A DNA stretch of 64,000 nucleotides, from positions 1 to 64,000 of the forward strand of contig CAZKBS010000003.1 of NCBI GenBank assembly GCA_964551435.1, read 5' to 3'. Position 1 is the first letter of the stretch. Each line of letters starts with the position of its first letter. The stretch comes from UBA2020 sp964551435. Its GTDB lineage: Bacteria; Pseudomonadota; Alphaproteobacteria; Micavibrionales; UBA2020. Below the pieces are notes generated by a model. That model was not told the origin of the DNA. It saw only the letters and a program-made list of their open reading frames with translations, and ran no database searches. The position numbers and the translations under genes are program-made. Positions 42,997 to 52,098 of the stretch are shown one piece after another.

Positions 42997-45737
42997 CGGC
43001 TGATCCTTTCAAGAATATAGGGCACATGCACCTGATCCGCCTTGTAGCTGCCCGCAAGCGCCACCATCGCCAGATTGATGCCGAAGCGAATAGCGATTTC
43101 ACGCTGGCGCGCGCCGGTTGTCGCCGTACGTTCGAAACGCGCGCGGTCTTGCGGGGCATCCGACCAGGCCGCCGCCCAGTCATTACCGCCGATAAATACC
43201 GACGTCACGCCGTCGTGATCAGGGCTGGGCTCTTTCTCCGCCCACAGGGTGCCGCCTGCGTAAAGGCCGGGGAAATTGTTCAGCAGGTAAAAACTTTTGC
43301 CAATGATATGGCCTTTTTCAACGGGCGCCAGTTCGGAAATCTGGATGTTTTCCGTCAGTTTGCGCAGACGGCGCTGTCCCAGTGTCGCCCCTTGCGGCCC
43401 GCGGCCATCATCAGCGGCGAATTGCTGGTCGCGCGTATCGAACACAATCATGCCGCCCTGCGCGATATAGTTCTGCAGGTTGCGTGCAGCGCTGGCCGGC
43501 AGCGCGGACTGGCTTTCGGCCATCGGCCAGTACAAAAAGGGATAGAAATAAAGATCATCTCGCGACGGATCGACCCCGCGCACACCCGAAACCTTGATAT
43601 TCGTGCGCATATTGATTGCCGCGCGCAGTCCTTCAAGGCCGCTGTGGCTGATACGGTCGGTTTCCTGGTCCCCTGTTTCGACATAGGCCAGATAAATGCC
43701 CTGCATCAAATCGGCTTCCGCTACATCCTGCGCCTGCGCGGGCGCCGTGAAGGCCAGCAGGCAGAGGGCGAACATCGCCGTGCCCGCGAAACGCGTCGGC
43801 AGGTTAATCACCCCGCGCAGGAACAGCGTGACCACGGTATCTATCAGCAGCAGCAGCAGCGCCAGCTTCAAAAGGTCAGGCTTCAGGCTACGCTCCCCTG
43901 CCAGCTGATAGGTGGTTTCGTCAGCGCCGGAGGGAATATCCACAAGCGGCTTCATGTCCGGCAGCGCATTACCCAGATTGAAAACCTTGAACTGTTTTTC
44001 AACGCCATAAATGCCGGGCGGCGTTTCGGGCGAGGGCACGAATTTCTGGCGCGGGTCCAGCGGGCGGGCCATGCTGCGCGGGTCGGGCGTTTCCAGACGT
44101 CCGAAGGCATCCATCAGCATCATGGGCGACAGAATGCTTTCGGCCCTGAAATCCGCCGCCCCCGCGCTGAGGGAAACCAGACGCTGCAGCGCCTCGACAT
44201 ACAAGCCGGAATAGCAGAAATCAGACCAGTCAGGCCCCGCCGTCGTATGCACCAGCACCACCGTACCGCTGCCCACGCGCCCGCCGGTCATCAGCGGCGT
44301 GCCGTCAGACAACGTGAGCCATGTACGCTCAAACACTTCGGGTGACGGCGTCGCCAGTACCTGCCGCGTAACAGTCACATCCTTGGGCACATCAAGGCCG
44401 AGCAGCGGGCTATGTTCCTGAATGGCGCCCAGTCCGACGGGTTTTTCCCACGTCAGCGCGCCCTGCATCGCCCGCTGGCCATAGCGCAAGCCGACCGGCA
44501 GCAGCGGATCTTCGGGGCTACCCGCCAGATTGGGACCCGCAAAGCGTATCAGAAAACCGCCCGCGCGCACCCAGTCAAGCAGCTGCACACGCTCGACCGC
44601 CGTCAGGGCGGTACTGTCCGGCCAGATGACCGCGGACATCGGCTGTCCGGTCAGCTCCTCTACGTTACCGATCACGGGCTTTCCCGTCGCCGCCAGCGCG
44701 CGGCGCAGATAATAGACTTCGTTAAGAACGCTCGCGCTTTCCTTGGCGGCAGCATCGCCCAGAATACCGGCGTTATGCTGCTGCCATTGTGAATCCGTCA
44801 GAAAAACGGCGGAGGCCATCGGCAACTGACGCAGCCCCACACGGGCGATACGGCTTTTGATTTCGTCCAGCATATCCCATTTGATATCGGTTTTGAGCGC
44901 ACCGCCCGGGAACACAAAAGCGGTTTCGTCAATCACATTCCCATCGGCCCCGTAAGCCGTCAGCGTCATGCGTTCATCCAGCGGCGTTTTTGTGAGACGC
45001 TCCAGCGACAGCGACATTTCGGACGGATGCGTCGGCTTGCGGCGCAGGATATGCGGATTATTTACGCGGTTGTCTTTGACAATTGTCAGGCCGCCGCTTT
45101 GCTGCAGCGAAGCCAGAAGGGCGGCGGTATCCTGCGCTGCCGTGGACATCGTGCCGTCGCTCAACATCAACGCATGCGATACATCCTGCGCTGCGCGCGT
45201 TTCCGTCACCAGCTTCGCGGCGGCGGCATGGTCGGCCGGCCACGGATAGGGCTCCAGCGTTTCCATCCATTTTTCCGCCTCGCCCGCCCCCATGGGGCCA
45301 TAGACCCGCAGCTTTCCTTCGGACGGCGACGGCGCGGTCGGCAGGAAAATCACGCTGCGATCGCTGCGCCCGATTTGCGGCAGAAACTCGCGCAGGCGCG
45401 CCATACGCTCACCCCAGCCCGCCGCCGCGGCATAGCCGTTATCGACAACCACCAGCACGGAACCGCCCTTGCCCGGCAGCCCTTCGGACATGCGCAGCAC
45501 AGGTTCGGACAGCGCCAGCACAAACAAAAGCACGATAAGCGAGCGTAGCAAAAGCAGCCACCACGGCGTTTTGGATGCCGTTTTCACATCCGTCTTCAAA
45601 TCCTGCAGCAGGAAAAAAGCGGGGAAATTCACCGTGCGCGGACGCGGCGGCATGATGCGCAAAAGCCACCACAAAACGGGGATAAGCAGCAATCCGCCCA
45701 GAAGCCATGGAAACAGAAATGTCAGACCCGCGAGCAT
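42993..45737 (-). CDS. BatA-domain/DUF4159 membrane protein
   Basis: 914 residues. N-terminal BatA helix pair (FLFPWLLGGLLLIPVLWWLL and WWLLLLRSLIVLLFVLALS), VWA-like segment VLVVVDNGYAAAAGW, a central region, two more helices near 640-690, then a DUF4159 domain (ISHSGLEGLRAAINMRTNIK, LYFYPFLYWPM, NYIAQGGMIVFDTRD) containing the gate-like sequence before its end. Acts in the inner membrane and periplasm. Companion of the genes at 40906 (4-bp overlap) and 45744 (6-bp gap). Confidence 0.82.
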   Translation of the reverse strand: MLAGLTFLFPWLLGGLLLIPVLWWLLRIMPPRPRTVNFPAFFLLQDLKTDVKTASKTPWWLLLLRSLIVLLFVLALSEPVLRMSEGLPGKGGSVLVVVDNGYAAAAGWGERMARLREFLPQIGRSDRSVIFLPTAPSPSEGKLRVYGPMGAGEAEKWMETLEPYPWPADHAAAAKLVTETRAAQDVSHALMLSDGTMSTAAQDTAALLASLQQSGGLTIVKDNRVNNPHILRRKPTHPSEMSLSLERLTKTPLDERMTLTAYGADGNVIDETAFVFPGGALKTDIKWDMLDEIKSRIARVGLRQLPMASAVFLTDSQWQQHNAGILGDAAAKESASVLNEVYYLRRALAATGKPVIGNVEELTGQPMSAVIWPDSTALTAVERVQLLDWVRAGGFLIRFAGPNLAGSPEDPLLPVGLRYGQRAMQGALTWEKPVGLGAIQEHSPLLGLDVPKDVTVTRQVLATPSPEVFERTWLTLSDGTPLMTGGRVGSGTVVLVHTTAGPDWSDFCYSGLYVEALQRLVSLSAGAADFRAESILSPMMLMDAFGRLETPDPRSMARPLDPRQKFVPSPETPPGIYGVEKQFKVFNLGNALPDMKPLVDIPSGADETTYQLAGERSLKPDLLKLALLLLLIDTVVTLFLRGVINLPTRFAGTAMFALCLLAFTAPAQAQDVAEADLMQGIYLAYVETGDQETDRISHSGLEGLRAAINMRTNIKVSGVRGVDPSRDDLYFYPFLYWPMAESQSALPASAARNLQNYIAQGGMIVFDTRDQQFAADDGRGPQGATLGQRRLRKLTENIQISELAPVEKGHIIGKSFYLLNNFPGLYAGGTLWAEKEPSPDHDGVTSVFIGGNDWAAAWSDAPQDRARFERTATTGARQREIAIRFGINLAMVALAGSYKADQVHVPYILERISR

Positions 45738-45743
45738 GCCGCC

Positions 45744-46628
45744 CTACCCTTTCGCCGCCAGCAGGCCATAGATATCGGCCAGCAATTTTTCCGGCTTGTC
45801 TGCCGTCGATACCGTCAGCAAACGCCAGCCAAAGCCGCGCGCCATATCCGAGAGCGCCGCGCGGTGGGCCGCGAAACGCTGCTGGTATTCGGCGCGCACC
45901 GCATCGACCTGCGATACAGTGACCGGCACCGCGGCGGCGTTTTCAATGTCATGAAATTTGACGCGCCCTGTAAACGGCAGGGTTTCTTCGGCAGGATCGA
46001 CGATTTGCACCAGAAGTCCGCGGATTTCTTTTTCCGCCATCGGCGCGCAGAACTGGCGCAGCCGTTCAAGCGGAAAATAAAAATCGCTGAACATCACCAG
46101 ATGCGACCGCGCGGCAACATTGCGTCCGGGCGCATCGAATTCTTTTTGCACAGGCAGGTAATCATGCAAACGCTGCGCCGCGCCGGCATGCGCCTGCGGC
46201 GCAAGGGTAGTCCCCAGAAGCCCCACCTGTTCGCCGCCGTCCAAAATCAGCATGGCGAGCGCGAGCAACAGGATTTCGGCGTAATCTTTTTTTTGCAGGT
46301 ATTTGTCGGCGGAGCGGTAGCACATCGATGCGCTGGCATCGCGGTACAGCCACACGCTTTGCGAGGCTTCCCATTCCAGCTGGCGGATATAGACATCTTC
46401 GCGTTTCGCAGTCTGGCGCCAGTCGATATCGCGCGATGAATCGCCCGCCTGATATTCGCGGAACTGCCAGAAGGTTTCCCCCTGCCCGACGCGGCGGCGG
46501 CCATGCACGCCGCGCATCACGGTATGGGCGATTTTTTCGGCTTGCAACAAAAGACCCGGCAAATGGCCCGCCAGCTTGGCGGCTTCGGCCATATTTTCAT
46601 GGGCACGTTTGTCGTCGTCCGTTGTCAT
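45744..46628 (-). CDS. DUF58 (VWA-like) protein
   Basis: 294 residues. DUF58 hallmarks: GRRRVGQGETFWQFREYQ, GDSSRDIDWRQTAKREDVYI, then a MIDAS-like strand SVWLYRDASASM. DUF58 proteins are usually encoded directly after a MoxR AAA+ ATPase; no moxR is adjacent here. The gene instead follows an RsmB-like methyltransferase with a 4-bp overlap. Confidence 0.87.
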   Translation of the reverse strand: MTTDDDKRAHENMAEAAKLAGHLPGLLLQAEKIAHTVMRGVHGRRRVGQGETFWQFREYQAGDSSRDIDWRQTAKREDVYIRQLEWEASQSVWLYRDASASMCYRSADKYLQKKDYAEILLLALAMLILDGGEQVGLLGTTLAPQAHAGAAQRLHDYLPVQKEFDAPGRNVAARSHLVMFSDFYFPLERLRQFCAPMAEKEIRGLLVQIVDPAEETLPFTGRVKFHDIENAAAVPVTVSQVDAVRAEYQQRFAAHRAALSDMARGFGWRLLTVSTADKPEKLLADIYGLLAAKG

Positions 46629-47923
46629 GCGATGGAAGCCTCTTTGCGGCGCAAGACTGCAGCGAAGAAACCGTCGGTATCATGACGGCCCGGCGTCATC
46701 GCCAGAAAATCGCCGACACCGTCCACCTTGAGCTTGTTCGATACAGGCTCCACGGAGAAATCGGGATGCGCCGCGATGAAATCGGCGACCTGCAGTTCGT
46801 TTTCTTCGGGTAGCAGCGAACAGGTTGCGTAAACCAGACGCCCGCCCGGACGCACCAGACGGTGCGCGCTATCAAGAATGCTTTTCTGCAAAGGCACCAG
46901 CGCAGACAACCCCGGACCCAGCTGTCGCCAGCGCTTGTCGGGGTCGCGGCGCCATGTGCCGACACCGCTGCAGGGGGCATCGACCAGCACGAGGTCGAAC
47001 TTGCCCGCCGCCCGCTTGACGTATTTGTCACGTTCGCTGGAAAGAGAGCGCGTTTCGATGTTATGCAGGCCCGCGCGGCGGAAACGTTCTTTCGCACGCT
47101 CCAGTCTGCCGCCCAGCACGTCCATCGCAACGATGCGGCCCTTGTTGAGCATGCTGGCGCCAAGCGCCAGCGTCTTGCCGCCCGCCCCCGCGCAGAAATC
47201 CGCGACCTGTTCGCCTGGCTGCGCATCGGCAACCAGCGCAACCATTTGCGAGCCTTCGTCCTGAATTTCAAAAAAACCGTTTTGATAAAGCTCGTGCTGC
47301 GACAGCTGCGGACGACCGAAAACGCGAATGCTCAGCGGCGAGATTTTCCCCGCATGGGCATCGAAGCCCTCTTTTTGCAACTGTTTGAGGATTTCCTCGC
47401 GCGTGGCCTTGATGGTGTTCACGCGCAAATCCAGCGGCGCGGCGGACATCATCGCCTTCATTTCATCCTCGAACCGCGCACCCAGCGCACGCTGGAGCGC
47501 ATCAAACGCCCATTCAGGGCATTCATTGCGCTCACGCAGGGGCATACTGGCGTCATCCAGTTTTTTTCCCTCCAGCGCCTGCGCCATTTTATATTCGGCG
47601 TCGGTCAGCTCCTCCGGCGCGAAACGCTCGCCCGAAAACATCATCGGCAGGCTTTCGGCCGTATGTTCGCCATCAAACAGCAGCGCGGCGATGACAATAT
47701 TGCGCGCCGTGGGTTCCATCCCCGCCCTGCCGACCCACCAGCCAAGGCGGATGTATTCGCGCATGACGCGGTAAAAACGCGTGTTGATCGCCGCGCGGTC
47801 TTTGGAGCCGATAAACCGGCGCGCGCGGAAATAAAGACTGGCCAGCGTGTCGGCAGGGCGCGGGGTCTCGATGACCTCGGCCAAAAGTTCAATCACCGCC
47901 TGTATACGTGCCGCCGGCGTCAT
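46625..47923 (-). CDS. RsmB/NOP-family RNA cytosine-C5 methyltransferase
   Basis: 432 residues. SAM motif VADFCAGAGGKTLALG, motif IV DAPCSGVGTWRRDPD with one catalytic Cys, motif VI YATCSLLPEEN with the second. The N-terminus lacks a clear NusB domain. It sits directly after guaB as commonly seen in alphaproteobacteria, and is distinct from the RsmB at 55312. Target cytosine unknown. Its stop overlaps the DUF58 start by 4 bp. Confidence 0.88.
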   Translation of the reverse strand: MTPAARIQAVIELLAEVIETPRPADTLASLYFRARRFIGSKDRAAINTRFYRVMREYIRLGWWVGRAGMEPTARNIVIAALLFDGEHTAESLPMMFSGERFAPEELTDAEYKMAQALEGKKLDDASMPLRERNECPEWAFDALQRALGARFEDEMKAMMSAAPLDLRVNTIKATREEILKQLQKEGFDAHAGKISPLSIRVFGRPQLSQHELYQNGFFEIQDEGSQMVALVADAQPGEQVADFCAGAGGKTLALGASMLNKGRIVAMDVLGGRLERAKERFRRAGLHNIETRSLSSERDKYVKRAAGKFDLVLVDAPCSGVGTWRRDPDKRWRQLGPGLSALVPLQKSILDSAHRLVRPGGRLVYATCSLLPEENELQVADFIAAHPDFSVEPVSNKLKVDGVGDFLAMTPGRHDTDGFFAAVLRRKEASIA

Positions 47924-47947
47924 CGTGTCACCAATCCTTGCAAGATA

Positions 47948-49330
47948 TTATTTCGCTTTCACCAGCTCGACATTTTCGCGCATGTCCGCGATGTCGCGGC
48001 TGCCCGTATATGCCATGGACATTTTAAGCCCGCCCACAAGCTGGCCGACCATATGCGCGACCGAGCCACGGTACGGCACGGACGTATCGACCGGATCTTC
48101 ATCCAGACGGAACGGGTCGCGCACCAGCGACGTCGCCATGGGCCGGTGCTGCGCCTTGGCCAGCGGGTTCACGACTTTATAGGCATGCGTGTCCTGATAC
48201 ACAATTTCACCCGGCGCTTCGTCGGTACCGGCAAAAAGGTCGGAAATCATCACGCTTTCGGCACCGGCGGCAATCGCCTTGGCCATATGCGCGGCGGAAA
48301 GGATGCCGCCATCGACAATCACCGGAATGCCGCGCAGTTCGCACTGTTCGGCCACATTCATCACCGCCGTCAACTGCGGCATGCCGACGCCCGCCATACG
48401 GCGCGTCGCGGCGCAAGACGTGGCGCCGATACCGATTTTGATAGCATCCGCACCCGCATCAATCAGGCTCATCGCCGCATCGGCGGTCGCCACGTTACCA
48501 GCGACAACCTGCACGTTGCTGCTGCGCTGCTGGCGCACCATGCTGACGGTCGTGAAGGCGTCGCGGCTGTGACCGTGCGCCACATCGATGAAAACAACAT
48601 CCAGACCGGCATCCGCCATGGCATTCGCGCGATCGACCGCATCCTTGCCGAGGCTGACCGCCGCCCCCACGCGCAGGCGACCAAAGACGTCACGCGCGGC
48701 ATTGGGGAAACGGGACAGTTTTTCGATATCCTTGACGGTCATCAGGCCTGCGCAGCGGCCGTCTTCGTCGACGACGACCAGCTTTTCAATACGGTGCTGG
48801 TGCATCAGCTTGCGCGCTTCTTCTTGCGAAACGCCGGGTTTGACGGTGATGACGTTTTTGCTCATCAGCTCCATCACCGGTTTGGCGTAGTCTTCGAAAA
48901 AGCGGATGTCGCGGTTGGTGATGATGCCGATGACTTTCTGCGAAGGCTGTTCAATCACCGGCAGACCGGAAATGCGATAGGTGGTCATGAGGTCAAGCGC
49001 CTCTGCCACACTGGATTCAGGCGATACAGTGATGGGGCTGGCGACGACGTTGCCTTCGGCGCGCTTCACGCGGCGGACTTCCTCAACCTGTTTGCCGAGC
49101 GGCATGTTGTCATGAATAACGCCGATACCGCCGAGCTGCGCGATCGCCACCGCCATGCGGCTTTCGGTCACGTAATCGAGGCCTGCGGCGACGACGGGGA
49201 TAGCCAGTTCGATTTCCCGCGTCAGGCGCGTGCGCGTGACAACGTCTTCCGGCTTGACCATCGTTTCGGCAGGAACGAGAAGCACATCATCAAACCCCAG
49301 CGCTTCGCGGATTTCGGCATTTCTTTTCAT
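47948..49330 (-). CDS. guaB: IMP dehydrogenase family protein with altered catalytic loop
   Basis: 460 residues, shorter than usual (about 488). Overall IMPDH: GFDDVLLVPAET start, paired CBS domains at about 90-205, IDVAHGHS, AGNVATADAA, DGGI, AGTDEAPGE and a C-terminal YTGSRDIADMR. But the catalytic loop reads GIGATSCAATR (300-310) where GIGPGSICTTR is expected, so Cys306 is one residue early and the catalytic position is Ala307. The YRGMGS flap is also missing (YKVVNPLAKAQ), and SAAMDTVTE is AAGLDYVTE. Possibly non-canonical or inactive IMPDH, or a relative with another reaction. The genomic position is that of the main guaB. Confidence 0.8.
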   Translation of the reverse strand: MKRNAEIREALGFDDVLLVPAETMVKPEDVVTRTRLTREIELAIPVVAAGLDYVTESRMAVAIAQLGGIGVIHDNMPLGKQVEEVRRVKRAEGNVVASPITVSPESSVAEALDLMTTYRISGLPVIEQPSQKVIGIITNRDIRFFEDYAKPVMELMSKNVITVKPGVSQEEARKLMHQHRIEKLVVVDEDGRCAGLMTVKDIEKLSRFPNAARDVFGRLRVGAAVSLGKDAVDRANAMADAGLDVVFIDVAHGHSRDAFTTVSMVRQQRSSNVQVVAGNVATADAAMSLIDAGADAIKIGIGATSCAATRRMAGVGMPQLTAVMNVAEQCELRGIPVIVDGGILSAAHMAKAIAAGAESVMISDLFAGTDEAPGEIVYQDTHAYKVVNPLAKAQHRPMATSLVRDPFRLDEDPVDTSVPYRGSVAHMVGQLVGGLKMSMAYTGSRDIADMRENVELVKAK

Positions 49331-49392
49331 TATGACTACCCCTGTAAACGCGCCCTATATTTCCTATATTTAAGGACGCCCAAGGCAGCATT

Positions 49393-50112
49393 TTATCCGC
49401 GGAACCCCATGGCGACAACATACATTTCCGATGAATCGGCGCGGCTGGCGGGGGGTTTGACGTGTTTGACCTTGGTGAAGTCTTTTTTCATCTGGTTAAG
49501 TAAATCGCGCTCCGCCCCGCCCTGAAAAACCTTGGCCAGAAAGGTGCCGCCGGGCAGCAAGACTTCCTGCGCGAAGGCATAGGCCAGCTCGGCGAGCGCC
49601 ATAATACGTAAATGGTCGGTTTGTTTGTGACCGATGGTCGGCGGCGCCATATCGCTCATGACCACATGGGCTTTGCCGCCGATGGCGTTTTTCAGCACGT
49701 CCGGCGCGGCATCGTCGGTGAAATCCATCCGAAAGAAAACGGCTTCGGATACCGGCTTCATTTCAAGATAGTCGATGGCGACAACCTTGCCGCCGCTGGC
49801 GCCCGGTTTGACGATGTCGCAGACCACCTGCGTCCAGCCGCCCGGCGCGGCGCCAAGGTCGATGACGCGCATGCCCTGTGTGAAAATTTTCAGCTCTTCC
49901 TGCATTTGCAGCAATTTGTAGGCGGCGCGGCTGTGATAGCCGTCATTCTTCGCCGCCGCGACATAAGGGTCATTGAGCTGACGCTCCAGCCAGCGGGCGG
50001 AGGAAATGGTGCGTTTCGCGCGCGTCTTGACGTGCACTTTTTTCTGAAGCCCGCGCGGCCCGCTGCCGGGTTTACGGCCGCTGCCGCCGCCTTTGCCTGA
50101 TTTTTCAGTCAT
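49393..50112 (-). CDS. rlmE: 23S rRNA 2'-O-methyltransferase RlmE (FtsJ/RrmJ)
   Basis: 239 residues. Methylates U2552 of 23S rRNA. K-D-K-E tetrad visible: Lys in RAAYKL, Asp in SDMAPPT, Lys in FLAKVFQGG, Glu in SSEMYVVA; SAM loop VIDLGAAPGGWTQV. A 30-residue basic Gly/Lys-rich N-terminal extension precedes the domain. Lies 62 bp upstream of guaB. Confidence 0.95.
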   Translation of the reverse strand: MTEKSGKGGGSGRKPGSGPRGLQKKVHVKTRAKRTISSARWLERQLNDPYVAAAKNDGYHSRAAYKLLQMQEELKIFTQGMRVIDLGAAPGGWTQVVCDIVKPGASGGKVVAIDYLEMKPVSEAVFFRMDFTDDAAPDVLKNAIGGKAHVVMSDMAPPTIGHKQTDHLRIMALAELAYAFAQEVLLPGGTFLAKVFQGGAERDLLNQMKKDFTKVKHVKPPASRADSSEMYVVAMGFRG

Positions 50113-50121
50113 AAATGAATC

Positions 50122-51222
50122 CTATCCCGCCTTGTATGCGGGGGCATTCTGCGCCGCCCGCGCCGCAGGTTCAATAGACAAAGCATGCAACCGCGCCTGT
50201 TCTTTTTCGGCGGTTTGCAGCTTTGCCGCGATGTGCTGCCATTTCGGCGCGGCGATATCCAGCGCCGCCGTCTGATCCTGAAACCGCAGCCGGTCTTCGG
50301 TGAAGCCGCGCAAAACCGCAAGCGCCGGCCCTTTCGCCGCGGCGGGCAGCGTATCCGACAGTGCCTTTTGCGCGAAATCGTATATGCGGTCTTCCGCAGG
50401 CAACGCCCCATTCGCACTGCAGGCATAAACCAGATGCGACGCATAAGCCGCATGGCGCTGGCCGTATTCGCTGGCAAGGCGCAAGGTTTCCGCCGCATCC
50501 AGCTTTGTAAAATCTACCTGCGCGCTGTCGGCGATGATTTTCTGCATCACGGGCACGGTATAATGAATAGCCTTGTCTTCGGGCAGCAGGAACAGCGCAG
50601 CCTGACGCTTCAGCACCTGTACGGACAGCAGCCCCGCCGCATCCACGCCGAAACGCTGTATCTGGCGTATCGTGGCGTAGGCATCGGCGATACTTTCGCC
50701 CATATTACCGCCATCGCTGCCGCGCGCGCATTTCACATGGCCGATTTCATGGTCGAGCGTAAAGGCGCGCATTTGCGCAAACAGCAGGGCATCTTGCGTG
50801 CCGTCAAAACCCGGCATTTGAAAGCGGCGGCCGCCAACGTTGCTGCGCAAAAGATCCGCCCCCGCGATAATCACATGCGCGAAATCGTTCTGACGGTCGA
50901 GCGCGACACCCGCCGCGCGGCAATCGCGCAGCAGTTTGACGTTATGAAGCAAATCGCCCAGATCGCGGTCAATATGCGCGGTGCCGTCGCGCAAGGAGCC
51001 TGTCGTCACCTTCGCCGCCGACGCCGCGAAACGCGCGCGCAGCGGCAAGGCATCCGCCCGCCCGCCGTCGATGAGCGCAAAACCACCCGCATGCACTTCA
51101 TAAAACAGCGTGTCGATAGCCGCCGGTTGCGCGGCATAGAAGGCCGCGACTTCGCGTTGGAAATCGAAACGATAGCCGTCTTTTTTGTCTGCGGCCTGTG
51201 CGAATGTTGGTGATGCGGGCAT
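50122..51222 (-). CDS. HExxH protein, putative metallopeptidase
   Basis: 366 residues, no signal peptide or clear membrane helix. HEIGH at 158-162 (TLDHEIGHVKC), then NMGESIADAYATIRQIQRFG; the distance from the HE pair to the AY/DY residues equals that in the protein at 29252 (HEVRH to ADSDY), so the two look homologous. The rest is helical. A zincin role is likely but substrate and activity are unknown. Ends 9 bp before rlmE; belongs to the accessory block 52788-50122. Confidence 0.6.
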   Translation of the reverse strand: MPASPTFAQAADKKDGYRFDFQREVAAFYAAQPAAIDTLFYEVHAGGFALIDGGRADALPLRARFAASAAKVTTGSLRDGTAHIDRDLGDLLHNVKLLRDCRAAGVALDRQNDFAHVIIAGADLLRSNVGGRRFQMPGFDGTQDALLFAQMRAFTLDHEIGHVKCARGSDGGNMGESIADAYATIRQIQRFGVDAAGLLSVQVLKRQAALFLLPEDKAIHYTVPVMQKIIADSAQVDFTKLDAAETLRLASEYGQRHAAYASHLVYACSANGALPAEDRIYDFAQKALSDTLPAAAKGPALAVLRGFTEDRLRFQDQTAALDIAAPKWQHIAAKLQTAEKEQARLHALSIEPAARAAQNAPAYKAG

Positions 51223-51326
51223 GTGCGTATCCGGTTATTAGGTTATAAAATATACATAATATTATAACAATAAGCAACGCCCGTGCTGCGGCGCGCCAGA
51301 GCAATCTGTGCAACCATATGAAATAA

Positions 51327-51866
51327 TTAAGATTTAAGGATATTCAGCAGGCGGGTATAAAGCCGGATTTCACCAAAACAGAACTGCAAAACAGCCAGCG
51401 AGGGCAAGGCCGCCAGTGCAAATCCTACCGCCCGCGCCGCGCCGCTTTCGACGGCATACCACACAAAAATGCCCAGCGGCAGCGTGAGGAACAGCAGCGA
51501 TTTGACCATCCCGTCCATCAGATATTGCCGCGCCTGTTTCAACCTTTTTTCGGCCAGCGTTTTTTGCGCGGCGCGGTTCGATTTCTTTTGATCGATATGC
51601 GCGGCAAGACTTTGCGGCGTCCATTCTTTTTCCGCATCGTTCACGCCAAAACAAACGCCCAGCTTGAGCTGCACGTCATCCATGAAACGGTTAAGACGAT
51701 AAATGCCGCGAAAGCTGTTGCGCACATTCGAAATATTCTGCGCACCGGGCAGCAGCCTGTGCAGAAACGGCGCATCCGGTGACGATGGCGTTTTCACAGG
51801 CGCGTGGGATTCAAACAGCGTCATCAGCGCCTGCAGCGTATCACCGGATGGTATCTGAGCAGACAT
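51327..51866 (-). CDS. Hypothetical membrane protein
   Basis: 179 residues from ATG 51866. A polar N-terminal half (GDTLQALMTLFESHAP, then FRGIYRLNRFMDDVQLKLGV), a basic helix (NRAAQKTLAEKRLKQARQYL) and two membrane helices at about 120-138 and 143-163. No known family. It starts 7 bp after the 70-residue gene and belongs to the accessory block. Confidence 0.58.
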   Translation of the reverse strand: MSAQIPSGDTLQALMTLFESHAPVKTPSSPDAPFLHRLLPGAQNISNVRNSFRGIYRLNRFMDDVQLKLGVCFGVNDAEKEWTPQSLAAHIDQKKSNRAAQKTLAEKRLKQARQYLMDGMVKSLLFLTLPLGIFVWYAVESGAARAVGFALAALPSLAVLQFCFGEIRLYTRLLNILKS

Positions 51867-51873
51867 CGGCAGC

Positions 51874-52086
51874 CTATAATATTTCAGTAATGCGCAGGCG
51901 CGCATCAAAGCGGAAAGTAATCGTCGTCCCTGCGGCAGCGGCGGCGCGCAGACGTTCTGTGATGGTATCGGCATCATCGCCCTGCGCGACATAGAAATAT
52001 CCCGCATGTTCGGGGAAGGATACGCGGAACACACCATCACGCTCGACAATCCGGCGGATAACGCCTGTGGATTCCATGATACTCAT
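51874..52086 (-). CDS. Small hypothetical protein
   Basis: 70 residues. Looks like a compact beta-rich domain: GVIRRIVERDGVFRVSF, YFYVAQGDDADTITERLRAA and TTITFRFDARLRITEIL, a pattern resembling a small OB-like or cold-shock-sized barrel, but no family match is claimed. 12 bp after the deamidase-like gene; could be its partner or immunity protein (inference). Confidence 0.55.
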   Translation of the reverse strand: MSIMESTGVIRRIVERDGVFRVSFPEHAGYFYVAQGDDADTITERLRAAAAAGTTITFRFDARLRITEIL

Positions 52087-52098
52087 GATGTCCTTTTG

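Noticed and set aside
46862..49525. An 887-codon open frame on plus antisense to the RsmB-like and IMPDH genes
   Set aside because: Its translation is Arg/His-rich without any domain, while the minus strand encodes two clear enzymes; it is a GC-rich antisense shadow.
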